This document shows, one piece after another, positions 24,129-37,252 of a DNA stretch of 64,000 bases. The stretch spans positions 636,685 through 700,684 of the forward strand of contig NW_006917099.1 of NCBI RefSeq assembly GCF_000516985.1, in the 5' to 3' direction. Each line of letters begins with the position of its first letter. Within the stretch, counting starts at the first letter, position 1. The position numbers and the translations under genes are program-made. The notes under the pieces were generated by a model. The model saw nothing but the letters and a program-made list of their open reading frames with translations. It was not told the DNA's origin and did no database searches. The DNA is from Pestalotiopsis fici W106-1. Taxonomy: Eukaryota > Ascomycota > Sordariomycetes > Amphisphaeriales > Sporocadaceae.

Positions 24129-27100
24129 GGTGTGTTGGTGATTTCTGTCGCTATGAGGATGAGGCTTGCTGTTGTCATGCACGTTGCGAATTGCTGAGTA
24201 TCCGGAAGAGCTTGAAAGATTGAATTGTACTGGTTCGACCAACTGGTAATAATGCTTACATGTCGGAACATGCCCCACAATTGACTGCCATGTACCACAA
24301 GCTCCTGCTATAAATGTCGAGTTGGCTTTAGAAAGGCTAACAGGGTTTGGACCGCGGTGAAAGCCTAAGGAATTTGTGCAATAATAGAGCTCCGCGCACT
24401 CCCAAGCCAGACCACCAAACAAGCAGGGTTAAAAATGTACACTGCACGCCCAGACGGCTGCCCTGGAAGCATTTGAGCTACTTACTAGGTATGTATGTAG
24501 GTTATCTCCCAACCAACAACAAAAAGCGGGTGGGATGCAATAGGATCCCGAGTGGTACCGAATTCCACAATCCCTGCCGTGCTGACCACTCTGTCGGGTT
24601 ACGCAGCGCTGATGCGAGTCCCCGGCCGCCCCTGACAGGCCTCCCGTCGCCGTTCCTTGGCTCAAAACTCGGGTAGAGACATGGAACGTATAGTGGCCTA
24701 GGTCAGTACTCGGAATATGTCTTTTGGGAATTGAACAACGTTAGCTTCCTAGGCGTGTCAAGAAAATGAAGTCAAACAGTTCAAAGGCCATGCAGTGGGA
24801 ATTGATTTGTCAAGCAGATCATATCGAGTGCATCTAAAAAGACTTACGACGGATGGGATTCTGCTCTACCGAGACAGGCGGATGCGTCTCGTCCAGAATT
24901 GCAAGACTTGCTATGATCCTAAAGAAGCACATACCGTCTCAGCACTGAGGTAGTTACCAAGACTTGGGGGTTTGCCTACGTCTGAGCAGCATGAAGTATG
25001 TCATCTTCGAGGGCTCCCTCGTCAAACACTGCAAGTCCTCAGTATGGCCAAGCATCAAGAAAATGGACTAGACAAACTGACTGTCATCGAATGCAAAGAC
25101 CTGGGTGCGCTAGTATGGTAGCAAATATAATTTTGTTTTCGTATGGATATCTAGGTACCCAATGGTTCCAGTCGGTCATGAACTTCAGCCCAGAAGCATC
25201 CGCTCGGGGGACCCAAGCGGCTGAGAGATAGGCCATGTCGGCTCTAGAATTTCTTTTGGCTTCCCTGCCCTCTAATTGGAGAGTCCTCAATACCAATAAT
25301 TTGATTGATATATACAAAACTAGGTCTCAAGGATAATTTGTCGCTTCAATACTCTTCATCACCCAGACATCAGCTTCAGCTTTGACTTCGGAATATAGAG
25401 GATTGATTGGAGCCTCAACCGACATGATTGAGGAACAGAGATCCGGGAGTCAGAGGACTGTGCTTTCCGGTTCCCCATGTTGGGAGTCGGAATGGCTGCT
25501 GAGACTGGATATTGAATCCATAGAGGTTGTCTTGCTCAAAACGCTTGGTCTAATATATTCGTCAGATAAACTCATGGTCAGGGCAGTGGTCATCTTTTCA
25601 CAATTATCATTATATGATCAAGAAGATGATAGCAGCAGCTGAAACTCCTAGTGACCTGGCCACGGTTTATGGCAGAAAACGCAACCAGAGCTTCTTGTTT
25701 GCTGTATCCAGCCTACAGGAACTCGCTCAACGGAGATAATTTACGTGTCAACGCATCTGGGTAAGAGACCGATAGGCAAGATATGACTCTCACATGAGGT
25801 CTAAGATGTCATGACCGTCAAAGGAAGACGAAGACACCGACGAGCCCATTTGCCTCATACGTGGCCCGTCGCATGATAGAAGCTGCACCTGCACATTGGA
25901 CCCGGTTGCTCATGCGGATGACCGTTGTTCATCGGGCCGGATGACTCAACCTGGCTCCCGGGCCCGAGTATTCTCCACTTCTCCCAGAAGGAAACCTCGT
26001 CGAGTTAGTGACCGGTGGAGTTTTACGCGCCGACGCGTCCTTGGTTTTTTCTCTCTGTCTCCCTCTTGTATTTCTTCGTGTTTTACACGTGTACTGTGTA
26101 CTCGGCCACCATGATGAACTAGGTACTTTTTCGCGTGCTGGGGATAGCCTTGGAATGGTGGAGAAGGAAGTAGTTTGCTTCCGGGGAAATAGTGTACTAC
26201 TCTGTGCCCATAAAGCATGAACGGTGGCAGTAGCTAGCTAGCTCAGCCTTGTAGTTATCAACATGTAGAAAACCCTTTGAGACTGTTACATGATATTTTC
26301 TAGTTCATGTTGGAATCCATGGTTCCTGATGCGCCACAGGTGTGACTGTGTAGTGAGATACCCTTCAGGCGTCACAACGGCAAGGTTTATCAAGTATGTT
26401 TGTTCACACATTAATATCGTCGTTGTAGACTATCTTTAATTTTCCTCTTTATCTTGGATACTGATCCTATCAGTTACTCAAAATTGTGTTGTGGACAATG
26501 CAGTACCTAACCCGGATTTTGACCATTTACAGAGTATTCTCCTGACCTCCCGAACACATGACAAAAGACGACCAATCGGGGAGTCTGCCAGCAGCGGCCC
26601 TAGCCGTTATCGCGGCTGTCGCGAACATGGGATTGAGATGAGCATGTTAGGAACCGAATTAGAACCATCCCCACCAGGGACCCCAGCTGGCCTGAGCCCT
26701 TGTATGGGATTTGATCACATCATCAGATCATCAGAATACGAAGTCGCAGATGCCATGTTTTTCAGATCAGCTGAGTAGGGAATTGCGAACAAGCCGCACT
26801 GAAAGTGCATTGATATAAAGGATGATTATTCCTCTATTGGTATTTTGAAATTTCAACGGAAGCAAACCGTTATGTGTCAAATGAAACACCCACCCAGCCC
26901 CAGCCAGTAGGCAGTTCCAACGCCTCCACATCAACATGGATCCATATCCACTCCGATGCATGTTGGTTGGAAAAGCAAACGCGTTCTCCTGAATAAGGAT
27001 AGTCAGGCGAACCGGCCCCCGGGTCAACGATCCGTCGCGGGATACCGAGGGGTCGGGGGCACAGCATTCATGATTGGAGATGCGAGAAAAGGACAAACGT

Positions 27101-27246
27101 AGGCTCCATACCCACACAAACATGTCAAAGTGGCCCGATTCTGTGCAGAGGCGTGCATACAAGAGCAACACTCAAAGGTTTTCGAATAAGAAAGACAAGT
27201 AATATTGAATCCCCAAACTTGTTGGACTACCTACATCACGGATACA
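24129..27246. other. 3.1 kb intergenic, no gene seen
   Basis: Only short frames without family signatures were found on either strand, for example 26491-26778 (+), which lacks a recognisable domain. The beginning is the P450 promoter. The composition is not strongly AT-biased, so this is not an obvious RIP-degraded transposon. Confidence 0.5.
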
Positions 27247-28132
27247 ATGTCTACTCTCGCCCAAGAGCTTCCTCCAATCATGATCAATCTCGACCTTGAA
27301 GACTATGAAGGACTGGCCGTCATCCCGTGGTTCTCTTATCGTGCGCAAGTGCCAGTGCGACCATTCCCGGGCCTCGCAGAAAGGCCAGCGATACAGACCG
27401 AGCGACTCACCATTCGGCCCATTGTGATGGCCGACTTGGAGGCTTTCCACGCCCTGCGAAGTTGTCCACTGACTCAGATCCACTCCCCCACGAGGGGTAG
27501 AACGGATAATGACATTGAAGAAACGAGAGCACACATAGAGTGGATGGAAAGTCATGATCAAGAACACTACTATTTCGGCGCCTTTTTGAATTCAACAGGA
27601 GAACTCATTGGGGAAGGTGGTCTTCCAAAAGTCGAACCTCCACGCTCCGGGTGGCCAGAGGCTGAGGTGAGAGGCTCCTGTTCCCTCGTTGCCAAGTCCC
27701 CATTTTCAACCAAGTAGCTGACCGTCAACAGATTCTCATCAAACCAGATTTCCGGAGACAGGGATTTGGCACTGAATTTTGGAAAGCAGTCACTAACTCC
27801 TGGTGGGAATTGCCGCGAGAGATGCAAAGACATCAGTTACTGCCGCTCATCGTCCCAGGTGTAGAGCCAGGAGAAGAGGTCCAGGAGGGGCTCGGATTGG
27901 CCTGGGAGGAGAGTAATGTCAGTCATTTATGATATTTTGTGTGACAAGTGCTTTGGGCTTTGTACTAACCCATTAATAGGTGGCAGCACGCGAGTTCTTT
28001 GCCAAAGTTCTTAAACAAAACCCAGTGTCGGCGACAGGCAGCTTTGAAGAGTTTGACAGGCGGCCTGGAAGAGACCTCGAATTAATCCGATGGAACGGTA
28101 CGATACAAGCAAATCCATTGCACACGGCTTGA
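27247..28132 (+). CDS. GNAT-family N-acetyltransferase
   Basis: Three exons, 27247-27666, 27732-27917 and 27980-28132, giving 252 residues; both introns are phase 0 (donors GTGAGA and GTCAGT). Residues of about 45-60 (IQTERLTIRPI) are the start typical of the RimJ/RimL-like Acetyltransf_3 group. GELIGEGGLP corresponds to the central beta strands. ILIKPDFRRQGFGTEFW in exon 2 is the acetyl-CoA pyrophosphate loop (Q/R-x-x-G-x-G/A). AAREFFAKV supplies the later helix where an N-x-x-S/A motif normally sits. Such enzymes transfer acetyl from acetyl-CoA to amines; the target is unknown. Intron retention would break the CoA loop, which supports the splice model. Confidence 0.82.
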
Positions 28133-28375
28133 TCCATTTAGGCAGAGAAATTTGTATTATAAGCGGGCAGAATGTTATTTTGTGCAGGGGTTATTTCAAA
28201 AGGTAGCCATGTTTGTTTTTTATACACAAAGAAGGGTTTAGATAGATAAACAACGATACAAATCAAGTATTTGAAGCAAAAGAACACAATAAGAAAAGAA
28301 ATAAGCATAAAGACGTGAGAAATCGTTTTTTTTTTCTTTTGTTAAAATTGATTATGTCCAGGGAGTTGTAGATGT

Positions 28376-29112
28376 TTAAAGTAGTATAAGCACGGGAGAC
28401 AGGTTGCTAAGGTCTGGATTCTCCTCTGTATGCTCCAGCGTCTCCTTGACAATGATGACATTGCTAGGATCATTTAACAAGACAAATGCAAAGGTCTCAG
28501 GAATTTTGACATGCCACTTCTTGCGCTGGAGTATTTCTACTTTGACTTGCCTTCCGGCCGACTGCCACTCACTAAAGACATCGTGGTCGTTTTAACCTGC
28601 ACCAACACCAGGAGGTGTGGTAGGGAGATGCTGATGGTCTCGGAAAGTCAATATTAGGGTATCTGTCATATCACCAAGTATCACCAGTGATTTAGCGGCG
28701 GAGATACCATCCCCTCCCCGTCACTTCTCCTTATACCTACTTCACGGAAAGGGAAGGCGAAAGGCTCTATACACGGGACAAGTTCTTGGTCGGACTCCAA
28801 CCATACAGGCTCTCCAGTCGATTTGTCAAGGCGCACGATCGCTACACTTCTGGGCAGGCCTTCGGACATTATGGCGATATAAAACTCACTATACTCATCT
28901 TGAGGTGAGACGTACTCCTGCGGCAGGGGTCTTGGAGAGATGCTTATGTTGATTAGCAGACCCTGAAAGAGGCCTGGTGACCGATTTCGCGACGATTGCT
29001 TAATCATGTCCATCTCAATGGCCGCGATATGATCTTCTGGGCGGCTCATGTTGTGCTGCCATGTCTTTGGGCAGCCAAAGTTGCGCTGATTAACCGGCTG
29101 GGCATAAACCAC
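28376..29112 (-). CDS. Hypothetical protein, uncertain multi-exon model
   Basis: Two protein-like segments on the minus strand. 29112-28681 encodes LPQEYVSPQDEYSEFYIAI and later SVAIVRLDKSTGEPVW, and 28580-28376 encodes WHVKIPETFAFVLLNDP and ends at TAA 28378. They probably belong to one gene, but no junction could be fixed. A donor at GGATG|GTATCT with an acceptor at TGGCAG keeps phase 0, giving a long intron; a donor at CACTG|GTGATA with an acceptor at CTTTAG also works. The first listed position is not an ATG, and upstream Gln/Pro-rich exons to about 29430 are possible. No family recognised. Convergent with the acetyltransferase gene. Confidence 0.35.
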
Positions 29113-30461
29113 GGCCTGCTCAGTAGTCTGTGCTGGCGCCTGGGTATTATTGGTTTTGGTCTAATTCTGATTAGATACGGTCGTGAGAAGCGTGGCCTAG
29201 AACTACTTACTCCGGCAACGTTCTCTGCGTTGATTTAGCACGATTTCTACCGAGGGTTTCTGACTGACCTCGGTCAGTATTTAGTTGATAATCCATTAGA
29301 GTATATTTCAAAATGTCCCAGTCTTACCCGAGCGTCCTCGGCAGTAGAGTCATCCTCCTGAGCAGCCTGAGTTACCTGCTCGGTGGCAGGTTGGGACTAC
29401 TCGACATTGACAAGTCGGTAGTGGTGAGAAAGCGAAGAGGTGGGAGTTGTCTGTCACCTTGTCGATGCGTTTCGTCTTGCTTTCATCCATCTGGCGTACA
29501 TTTCCTGGCGTACACAGGAAAGGGAAAATCTACTGTTTCCGTATTTTTCTTTTGGACTGGATGGACATGTGATAGTAAATAGAAACAACTGGTTGATTGA
29601 TGGATAAATTTGAAGAGTCAATAAATTGTGGACAAAGAGATTTTAATACTGTAAGGAATCTTGCCTGATCGTACAACGTGTGTACTTCGCAACTGCGTTT
29701 GCACGGAGCTTTTGGTGCCAAGCAAGTCCCGGCCCTTGTACTAATAATAAACCAGAGCAAGATTATTTTCAAAAAGCATCAAAGATCAGTTCTATCTAGC
29801 ATTCAGATTGCCAAGTTTCCTGCACCCATTTTTGAGGTCATCATGACACTAAGACAATAAGTACAGCAAAGTAGGAGTTCCATACACCCCTCCCAAAGAT
29901 GCATTAAGTCCATCTAGCCGCTCACACTGGTTTCGACCATATCTAAAACCCTCATACATTTGCATTTCCCAGAAGTTCATAAAGAAATGATTACTTTGTC
30001 CGTTTGTCATGAGCAGCGAGATCGCGAAAAGCACACCAAGGACTTGTCATCGCAAGTTGCTGAGAAGCTCCGGTCTCTTCATTAATCTTTAATTCATTTG
30101 CGTTTCCCCTCTTCTCGTTCCGCCACATTAATGTCAGCATAAACCGTGAACAATCGAGATCATGTCATTTTGACACGGCTGCGAAGGGTATTGTTCGTTT
30201 GGCAATAAATCATTCTCTGATTGTCTAGCACGCCAACCAACTACCCAACACGGTAGACTCGTTCAACTGCCGTTTGCAGATTGTTTCGGACCTGCATTGA
30301 TGAAATTTTCTTTCTTGCCCCGCGCTACGGAATCTGTCAATAGTCTTTAAACTTCCAACTGTTTGGAAGCCATTCCTTCCCACTCTCACCTTGCACCACC
30401 ACTCAACCTCCGTCCGTCATATTCAATCCAAGCATCCAAACACAAACTCACAGGGGACAAA
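29113..30461. other. Intergenic, possible upstream exons only
   Basis: 29113-29430 may contain 5' exons of the minus-strand hypothetical gene (Gln/Glu/Thr-rich frames flanked by GTAAGT and GTAAGA donors). The remainder to 30461 shows no coding signal and includes the promoter of the P1 gene. Confidence 0.4.
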
Positions 30462-31452
30462 ATGCCAAACTATGGCTTGGATGGCCCAGCCATCACGACA
30501 TTCGACAAATGCTCTCCTGAGATGATTCGGGCCATCCGTTCATACTTCCAGCAATGGGGCAAGCATCATATGACGAAACCTGACATGCTCCGCGACTGGA
30601 AGCTTGAGGAGCATGTCGATAACATGGTCTTCAAGACCTGGGCTAGCGACGAACCTATTTTGACTCCGGTCTTCCGGCTGCCTGTCATCCAAGATTCTTA
30701 CGTTCGAGTCGGCGTTTTCAAGGAGGTAACTTCCGATACTTTTCTCACCTTATCAGTCCGCAAGAAAGCACAGCTAACATGCTGAGACTCTACCCTCCCA
30801 TGGTACTACGGTGACCATTATTGCCGCGGGACTTGAAAACGACGTAGTCGGGTACTCGGGTCGATACCGCGATCCCAACCCACCTCCTGAACGCAGGGTT
30901 GGTCAGCCTGCCTTCCTGAGAGCGAAGATGGATAGTTTACAGCAATCAATCGTCCACGAGTTCTTTGATAAACAAGGAAAACCTGTTCCAGTTAGCTTCA
31001 TCGACTTTGGTACCGAGAACAACATGCCATCGGAAGCTAAGCTTTGTCAAGCATACAAGACTGCCGATACTGCCTGGGCTAAGGCATGCGACACGTGGAA
31101 CAGTCAGTTGTGCGTCTACCTCTGCCGCCGCAAAATCTTCGACCTATCGTAAGTAAAATCTATTCAACGCAAGTCCGGTGCACCTCCTGACACAATTTCA
31201 AGGCACACATATCCTTGGAATCCTGCAAATGATGGACAGCGAAGCTATAGTGAGGACAACTTTATCGTCGCTCCACGGATCTGCACCAGAATACCTTCGA
31301 TCCTTGACCGCCACCGAGCCATTGGTGTCTTTATCGATGATCAGGAGACCCGTGGTCAAGAGGGACTAGCTGTATTCACGGGTCCTGTATCGCGTGGAAT
31401 CGATACACATGAAAGCAACGCAAACGCTTGTGTCAAGCAAGAGAAATGGTGA
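30462..31452 (+). CDS. Orphan protein P1 (intact member of the P family)
   Basis: Three exons, 30462-30725, 30787-31148 and 31203-31452, giving 291 residues. Exon 1 has TTFDKCSPEMIRAIRSYF and VFKTWAS. Exon 2 has RVGQPAFLRAKMD, SIVHEFFDKQGKPVPVSFIDF and the strongest signature, TWNSQLCVYLCRRKIFD. Exon 3 starts with SHTYPWNPA. Two broken relatives, P2 (42738-43327) and P3 (46530-47488), share these motifs, the same intron positions and the same phases (0, then 2 inside a Ser/Thr codon), which confirms the model. I do not recognise the family. The protein has no signal peptide or membrane helix and looks soluble and mixed alpha/beta. Unlike the broken copies, P1 has no helicase fragment beside it and no GNRA hairpins in its 3' flank. 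Confidence 0.75.
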
Positions 31453-32752
31453 TCATGAGCAGGCTTTTGGCATTCTATGATCACTCTTGGCATTGCTGTG
31501 TATGCAAAAAAGACGAGTGAGCGAGAAAACCTAGGTCAACGCGGTTAATCCTGGTCGATGTTCATACATTCTTTCTTTTTTTTAAACTAAGAAGGCTCGG
31601 CATCCAAAACTCTGCGTTGAAGAATAATAAGCACTGCTGGAAAACTTAGCAGCAATCGCGCGACTGGTATATGGGTTTCTGTTTGCATTGGTGTATTAGG
31701 CAGACAGTTGATCACGTTTTGGTTGACCTACCTCATTATATGCAGTGTTTGTCCAGCGAGATCGAGTCTCTGAGTTGTAACAGTGGCCCCCCTATAGAAA
31801 AAGACAATATATTCTAGGAAAATGAGTACCTCTACAGGTGTTTCATATGCGAGTAACCGTGAGCACGTTCTTGGAGAGATGTGGCTGTTGGATTGGGAGA
31901 TACATCACTAGCAATTATAGAGGCTTTCTCTACCCATTACTACCACTGGTTGTGACGGTCATAATACAACACTGTGTTCATGGTCCAGGATTAAACTGTC
32001 TGGTTTCCCGCCTCCAATGCATCTATAGTGGCTCCAATGATCGACACGGAGCATCGTTCCAAGCTAGATCACAAAACTTTTGGGCGGCAAAGCTTTTGCT
32101 GGACCCTCCTATTGACGACAGCAACTGAGATGGGAATTTGCATATTTAAGATTTGACAAGACTTTGTGTCGAGAACGATAATTTTCACTCATTGCCGACC
32201 ATGTAAAGCTTGGCTGCTGCCGGCATGGTGGCTACCTCTACAATACCTACCTAGGTACTCTACACACCATCTCAAATCCTTCGCTGTACAGAGTAAGAGG
32301 TAGGCATGGTAGGCACCAACGGACCACTCTTTCAGGGTCCTGGGGCCATATGCTCAGTCTGGGCTTTCTTGCGGCTACCGGGATGCGCCGCTAACCTTAA
32401 TGATCCTTGAACGCAACTCGACTGTTCGGTCTTTTGATAGCCGAATACCACACGGGGAAAGTCTGCATTAAGATTCGATGGGACTTGAGACCCGATGAAT
32501 GTGCAAAACACCGGAAAAGGTTAATGAGGCGTCAATAGCACAATTATAGAACTTAGATAGCATTCTCATACCTGCATACTAGGTATGCAACTAACCTTAG
32601 GACATTTGGCGTGGACAATCCCGTGATTCCCATCAAGCATGAATAATAATGCCCACCATCGCCATACTAATAAAGTAACAACAATAGCTTCTTTGATAAA
32701 GTCTCTATGAACATTGGAGATGATTCGAAACGACCTCCTGTGGTCCCAAGCA
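31453..32752. other. 1.3 kb intergenic, no gene seen
   Basis: Convergent space between P1 and the rhodopsin-like gene. No supported coding frame, and no copy of the GGC-GNRA-GCC hairpin found elsewhere beside P-family genes. Confidence 0.5.
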
Positions 32753-34043
32753 CTATGTCATTCGCTGGTTGTCTCCCGCCGTCGACCCATCCGGGGAATG
32801 CTCAACTGATATGTGTGTAACCTTTGTTATTCCAGGCCGGAGAATCTCTGTCTCGCTCTCGTTGCGATGGCGATGTACCTTGACCTCGGTCTCGGTTTTA
32901 GACCGGAATGGCAGTCGATCCATCCTGTAGCTCTTTGATTTTGTACTTCGACTGTGGCTTCTCGAGGAGCAGGTCTTGCCCCAGTTGTAGAGTGGCTTGA
33001 GGTGCGGTAGACAGCTGATGATGAGCTGGACGACAAGTTTGTCAGTACTATCCATGGAACTGAATTGAGAAATAAAAGAAAAGAAAAGTAACAAAGAAAC
33101 TTGAAAAGACTTACTCCAGCATTGACTTCTAGAGCGCTCAGATAGACGAATTGCGTCGAATTTCCGTCTCCCCAAGCAATTCGTGGGATCTGACAAGTCT
33201 TGAATATACATATTACCGTGGTTATCAGCGACAAGGAGAATAGAATGCTGAGCTCGAGTCGAAGCTTGAAGTCGATTGACATTTTCATAAAGAGGGGAAT
33301 CGGTAAGAGGAAGACAGCAACGTCTAGGACAGAATTAAGGCTCCAGGTCCAGAGATTCCAGGGGGCGTAAGACAGGCAGCTACCTGGAATCGAAGGGTGA
33401 ATGTTTTTAGCCATCTAACGTGGTCTTAGCATATATAGCGATATCTCAATATTGACTACTGACCGGTGTGCAATTGAAAACGTTGAAGCCGATTCCGAAT
33501 AGGCCGAACGCAATAAGAAGACCAATGTAGACGAAAACAGTGATGCGATACGTGCGGTACGAGGTTCGGTCAATCATCCGGAGATAGGTGATACAAAGGG
33601 CGACCTTGAAGCAGGTCAAGGAAGTCATCAGGAATGGCCGCCCGACATAATTGTAAAAGGTGTAAGTCTCCTTATCAGCAGCCGGACGATCTGCTAAAGG
33701 TAGTCCAAGGCCGTATTTGGTTTCTGGGTCTTCAGTTCAACGTCTTGGTATCCTCGGGTTCATTCAGTTGGTACTTACGAACGATGGCAAAGGCGTTATA
33801 CACGAGAGCTGGTCCCTATGCATGCAAAGTCAGTAAAGATTCCCAATGACTTGAGAGGACCGCTTCACTTACAGCTCCTAACACTACAAGCACATCATCC
33901 AATCCGAATTTCTTTCGTCGTACATAGCATCTTGTAGCAACTGCGGCCACCATGAGAATGGAAGAGAAGACACAAAGGCCAACGACTAGTCGATACTCCG
34001 ACTTGGCGTCAAGCTCTTCTGATCCGTTCACTACCCAAGTCAT
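32753..34043 (-). CDS. Rhodopsin-domain integral membrane protein (Pth11-like group)
   Basis: Five exons, 34043-33873, 33815-33779 (37 bases), 33729-33464, 33414-33115 and 33025-32753, giving 348 residues; all phases close. Seven hydrophobic segments are visible, including VVGLCVFSSILMVAAVATR, ITVFVYIGLLIAFGLFGIG, SVLDVAVFLLPIPLF, LSILFSLSLITTVICIF and LIISCLPHLKPL. FGLDDVLVVLGA, CFKVALCITYLRM, and the NCTP...CLS...WNLWTWSLNSVLD order match the fungal rhodopsin-like domain (DUF-type 7TM proteins related to Pth11). The charged C-terminal tail (RSHSRSTKSKSYR) is cytoplasmic by analogy. Proteins of this group are thought to be surface sensors; the ligand is unknown. There is no CFEM domain at the N-terminus. 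Confidence 0.85.
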
Positions 34044-35578
34044 CTTTCGTACAGCCGTGTTCCAAGATGAGGGTTGGAGGGGGAAACTAAGTCAGATCAC
34101 TTCAGAGTTGTGATTATAGAAATGCAGAGAGGAGCCATTACTTGTTGACTATTTGTGGGCTTTCTGGGCTTGAAAACAACATAGCATTTATTGTTTGTCT
34201 TGTGTCATAACCTAGCCGAGTCTGATCTGTACAGAGATGTACATTTTCTTCTCACCGGCCAGCTGCTGGTCAGGATTCCTTGCCAGGTTCTTTCCAAAGC
34301 ACCGAAGGTTGAACTCCTATCCAACCTTGGAAGTTGGGACATTGTACGGGTTTCAGTGCTAGGATATGTAATAATATGTGTTCCTACCGCTTGTACCAGA
34401 GGCCGTCGATATCCTTGTTGCCTTCTCTTTTACAGTGTAGACACGTCGCCGCCATAACTTACGGCGAATCAGTCGATCCTAGGACTCGAGAGGCCAAGTC
34501 TTGCTTACAAGAACAACTTGCATCCTCGAAGCAGGCATGGTTGTCATACACATATAGAACCGGCAATTGATTGCACTGTATTCATACCGCAGCCAGGCCC
34601 AATCAATTGGACTTTTCAAGAGCATAACTCACAAATCAAGCACCTTTGAGCATGATATGACCCTGGAAAACAATTGAAGGCATCCACGTCCGTATATACA
34701 ACAGAACTCTGCGTTCCGGTGGATACGGTTGACTTGCTCCCGGATGTGGTCCTGCGCATTTGCGACCGTATCATACGATGGTTGCCACTGATCCCAGTCA
34801 AGCATTTACATGAGGGAGAAACATGCCCAGTAGCAGTGCAGCTGTCCAATAGATTAGTCTACCGTCATGCCGGCAGCGGGGAGTTACATCCGGTGGACTA
34901 GGCCAGGATATTGTGTTGACAGGGGTCTGCGCATATTCGCGATAGGCTCAGTTTGGACAATGATTTGTCGAAATGGGCTCAAGTTATGCCAGGGCTTGCG
35001 AGGAGGTCTTTCCCTGCCTTGGAGGTAGACTGATTGGACTACTAGGCTTCCCGCGAATTAAAGTCCACCGGGCCGGGGATCTGGAACCGATGTTGCTTCC
35101 AAAATTTCAGAGCAGGGACATGATCCCAGGTGTATGCTGCCTGGATGTTATGAAAGAAAAGACGCGCAAGGTCTTCCAAACTTGTTCTAGATCCACGGCT
35201 CATGTATGAGGTCAGACAGTAGACTTGTCGCGACGACGCCTATGCAGGGGCTCTCTATACACTTGCTTATATTGTCATATAAGACACCGTGAAACTCATC
35301 TCGGTTAACTCGGGACTCTTTTTTTGGTAAGTAGTAGATGTTGAAAAGACAACAAACAGTGACTTGTCTCAGTCGAAAGACCACCGGAGCCGTAGATAGG
35401 TCGAGTCTGCAAGAAACCCTGCTGCTGCCTTCCACATACATCTAAGCGAGTCTTCTGGACTGAACCCTGTTGGGAATCGCCACGGCAAAGCAACTCCTCA
35501 GGCGTCTGATTATTCTTTCCCTCTAGAATTCTGAATTTTGTCTGAATCCCATCTTTTGTTGGCATCCAGTCAGTAACT
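34044..35578. other. 1.5 kb divergent intergenic, no gene seen
   Basis: Promoter space shared by the rhodopsin-like gene (-) and the MFS permease (+). Short frames lack protein family features. Confidence 0.5.
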
Positions 35579-37252
35579 ATGTCACAAAACGGCGACAACA
35601 TCTCCAGCGAAATGAAAGCGGTCCCTACAGAGTCAGTGTCCACCATTGACAGGACTGGCTCAGAGATCGCCAGTCAACGGCAAGACGATGCGCTCGATTT
35701 TCTCAAACAGCACAAAGGCGAGGTCCAGGCAGAGAACCCCAATAGTTCGTCTTTGGCCAGATCTCTTCGTAAACGGATTGATCTTCGATTGATGCCGTTC
35801 CTGTGCGCATGCTATACCCTGAACTTTATTGACAAAGTTCTTCTCAACGTGAGTTGTCTCTCAAAACAATCTTGCGCGACATGGTTCTGATCGGGACAGT
35901 ATGCCAAAATCATGGGCTTGGAAGCCTCCTTGCATCTGGCGGGCAACGACTATTCCAACGCATCTTCAGCCTTTTACATTGCCGTTCTGCTGTTTTCACT
36001 CCCCAACATGTGGCTGCTCAACCGCGTCCCAGTCGCCAAGTGTCTGGCCGTGAACCTGATCGGATGGGGTCTCTGCTCCGCCTGTCATGCCGCCATTCGC
36101 AACAATGCCGGGCTTGTGGCGGTTCGCGTTCTCAGTGGTGCCTTTGAGTCTGGTATTCCGCCCGCCTTGATGCTCCTGAGCAGCCAGTACTTTACCTACA
36201 GCGAGCAGGCACCGCGATTCGCGTACTGGTACATGGGCATGGGTAACGGCCAGATTCTGGGAGCTCTCATCTCTTTTGGTTTCCAGCACATGTCGCCCAC
36301 GGCTCCCCTATCTAGCTGGAAGACCATGTTCCTGGTTCTCGGTCTAGTCACCATGACTGTCGGTCTGCTCGTCTTGCTCTTTGTTCCCGACTCACCAATG
36401 AAGGCCAAGTTTCTATCAAATACTGAGAAGATTGCTCTACTTGAGCACATCAAAGTGAATCAGACTGGCATTGACAGCCGGAAATTCCACCCCGGTCAAC
36501 TCCTAGAGGGACTGCTCGATCCAGGCTGCTGGGGCATATTCTTGTTGATTCTTTTGCAATCATCTGGTTCCGGTAAGTACTTTGGAAGAATAGGACTGTC
36601 GCTCCATCTGTCTGTGTCATGTTAACTCATCAAATTTAAAGGTGTTGTCACTGCCTATTCTGCCACCATCCTTACTTCCTTTGGCTACACGCCCAAGCAG
36701 GCTGCCCTCCTCAACATTCCCTCGGGAGTTGTCAATATCATCTGGACACTCAGCGCCGCAGTGATCGTCCGATATCACGGTAGACGATGGCTGATCAACG
36801 TAGGAGCAGGTACAGTCGCGACCATGGCCGCAGCACTGCTATCATTCCTGCCCAAGACCAACAGGCCTGGCCTCCTGGCTGGAATGTATCTAATCAATGT
36901 CCTTCCTGGTGCTTCCAACATTGCCTTTCAGTGGCTCACTTGCAACACCGCTGGACACACCAAGAGGACCTACGCTACGGCTGGCATGAATGCTGCATTC
37001 GCCATAGGCAACATTATTGGGCCTCTGACCTTTAGAGCCAAAGATGCCCCCCAGTTCAAACCGGCTAAGCTGACGCTGGTCATCATGTGGGCTGTATCCA
37101 TCTTGGTCAGCGCATGTTGTGCATTTTATTATCACTGGATGAACAAGTCCAGGACGAGAACTATTGAGGTCGTAGAAGACGAGGTTGAAGCCAGCAAGGC
37201 ATATGCAGGATTGACCGACAAGGAGAACAAGAGTTTTGTCTATCGCCTGTAG
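35579..37252 (+). CDS. MFS permease, Dal5/allantoate (ACS) type
   Basis: Three exons, 35579-35848, 35900-36572 and 36642-37252, giving 517 residues. The first helix RLMPFLCACYTLNFIDKVLLNYAKIMGL is characteristic of the anion:cation symporter family. It is followed by SAFYIAVLLFSLPNMWLLNR, GWGLCSACHAA, VRVLSGAFESGIPPALML and the loop WKTMFLVLGLVTMTVG...FVPDSP. The second half begins SATILTSFGYTPKQAALLNIP. These are standard for Dal5-like transporters of organic anions such as allantoate, nicotinate or small peptides, usually at the plasma membrane. The substrate is not predictable here. The O-methyltransferase follows on the same strand. Confidence 0.92.

Noticed and set aside
24129..27246. 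Degenerate transposon in the gene-poor stretch
   Set aside because: No transposase or RT motifs and no marked AT bias typical of RIP.
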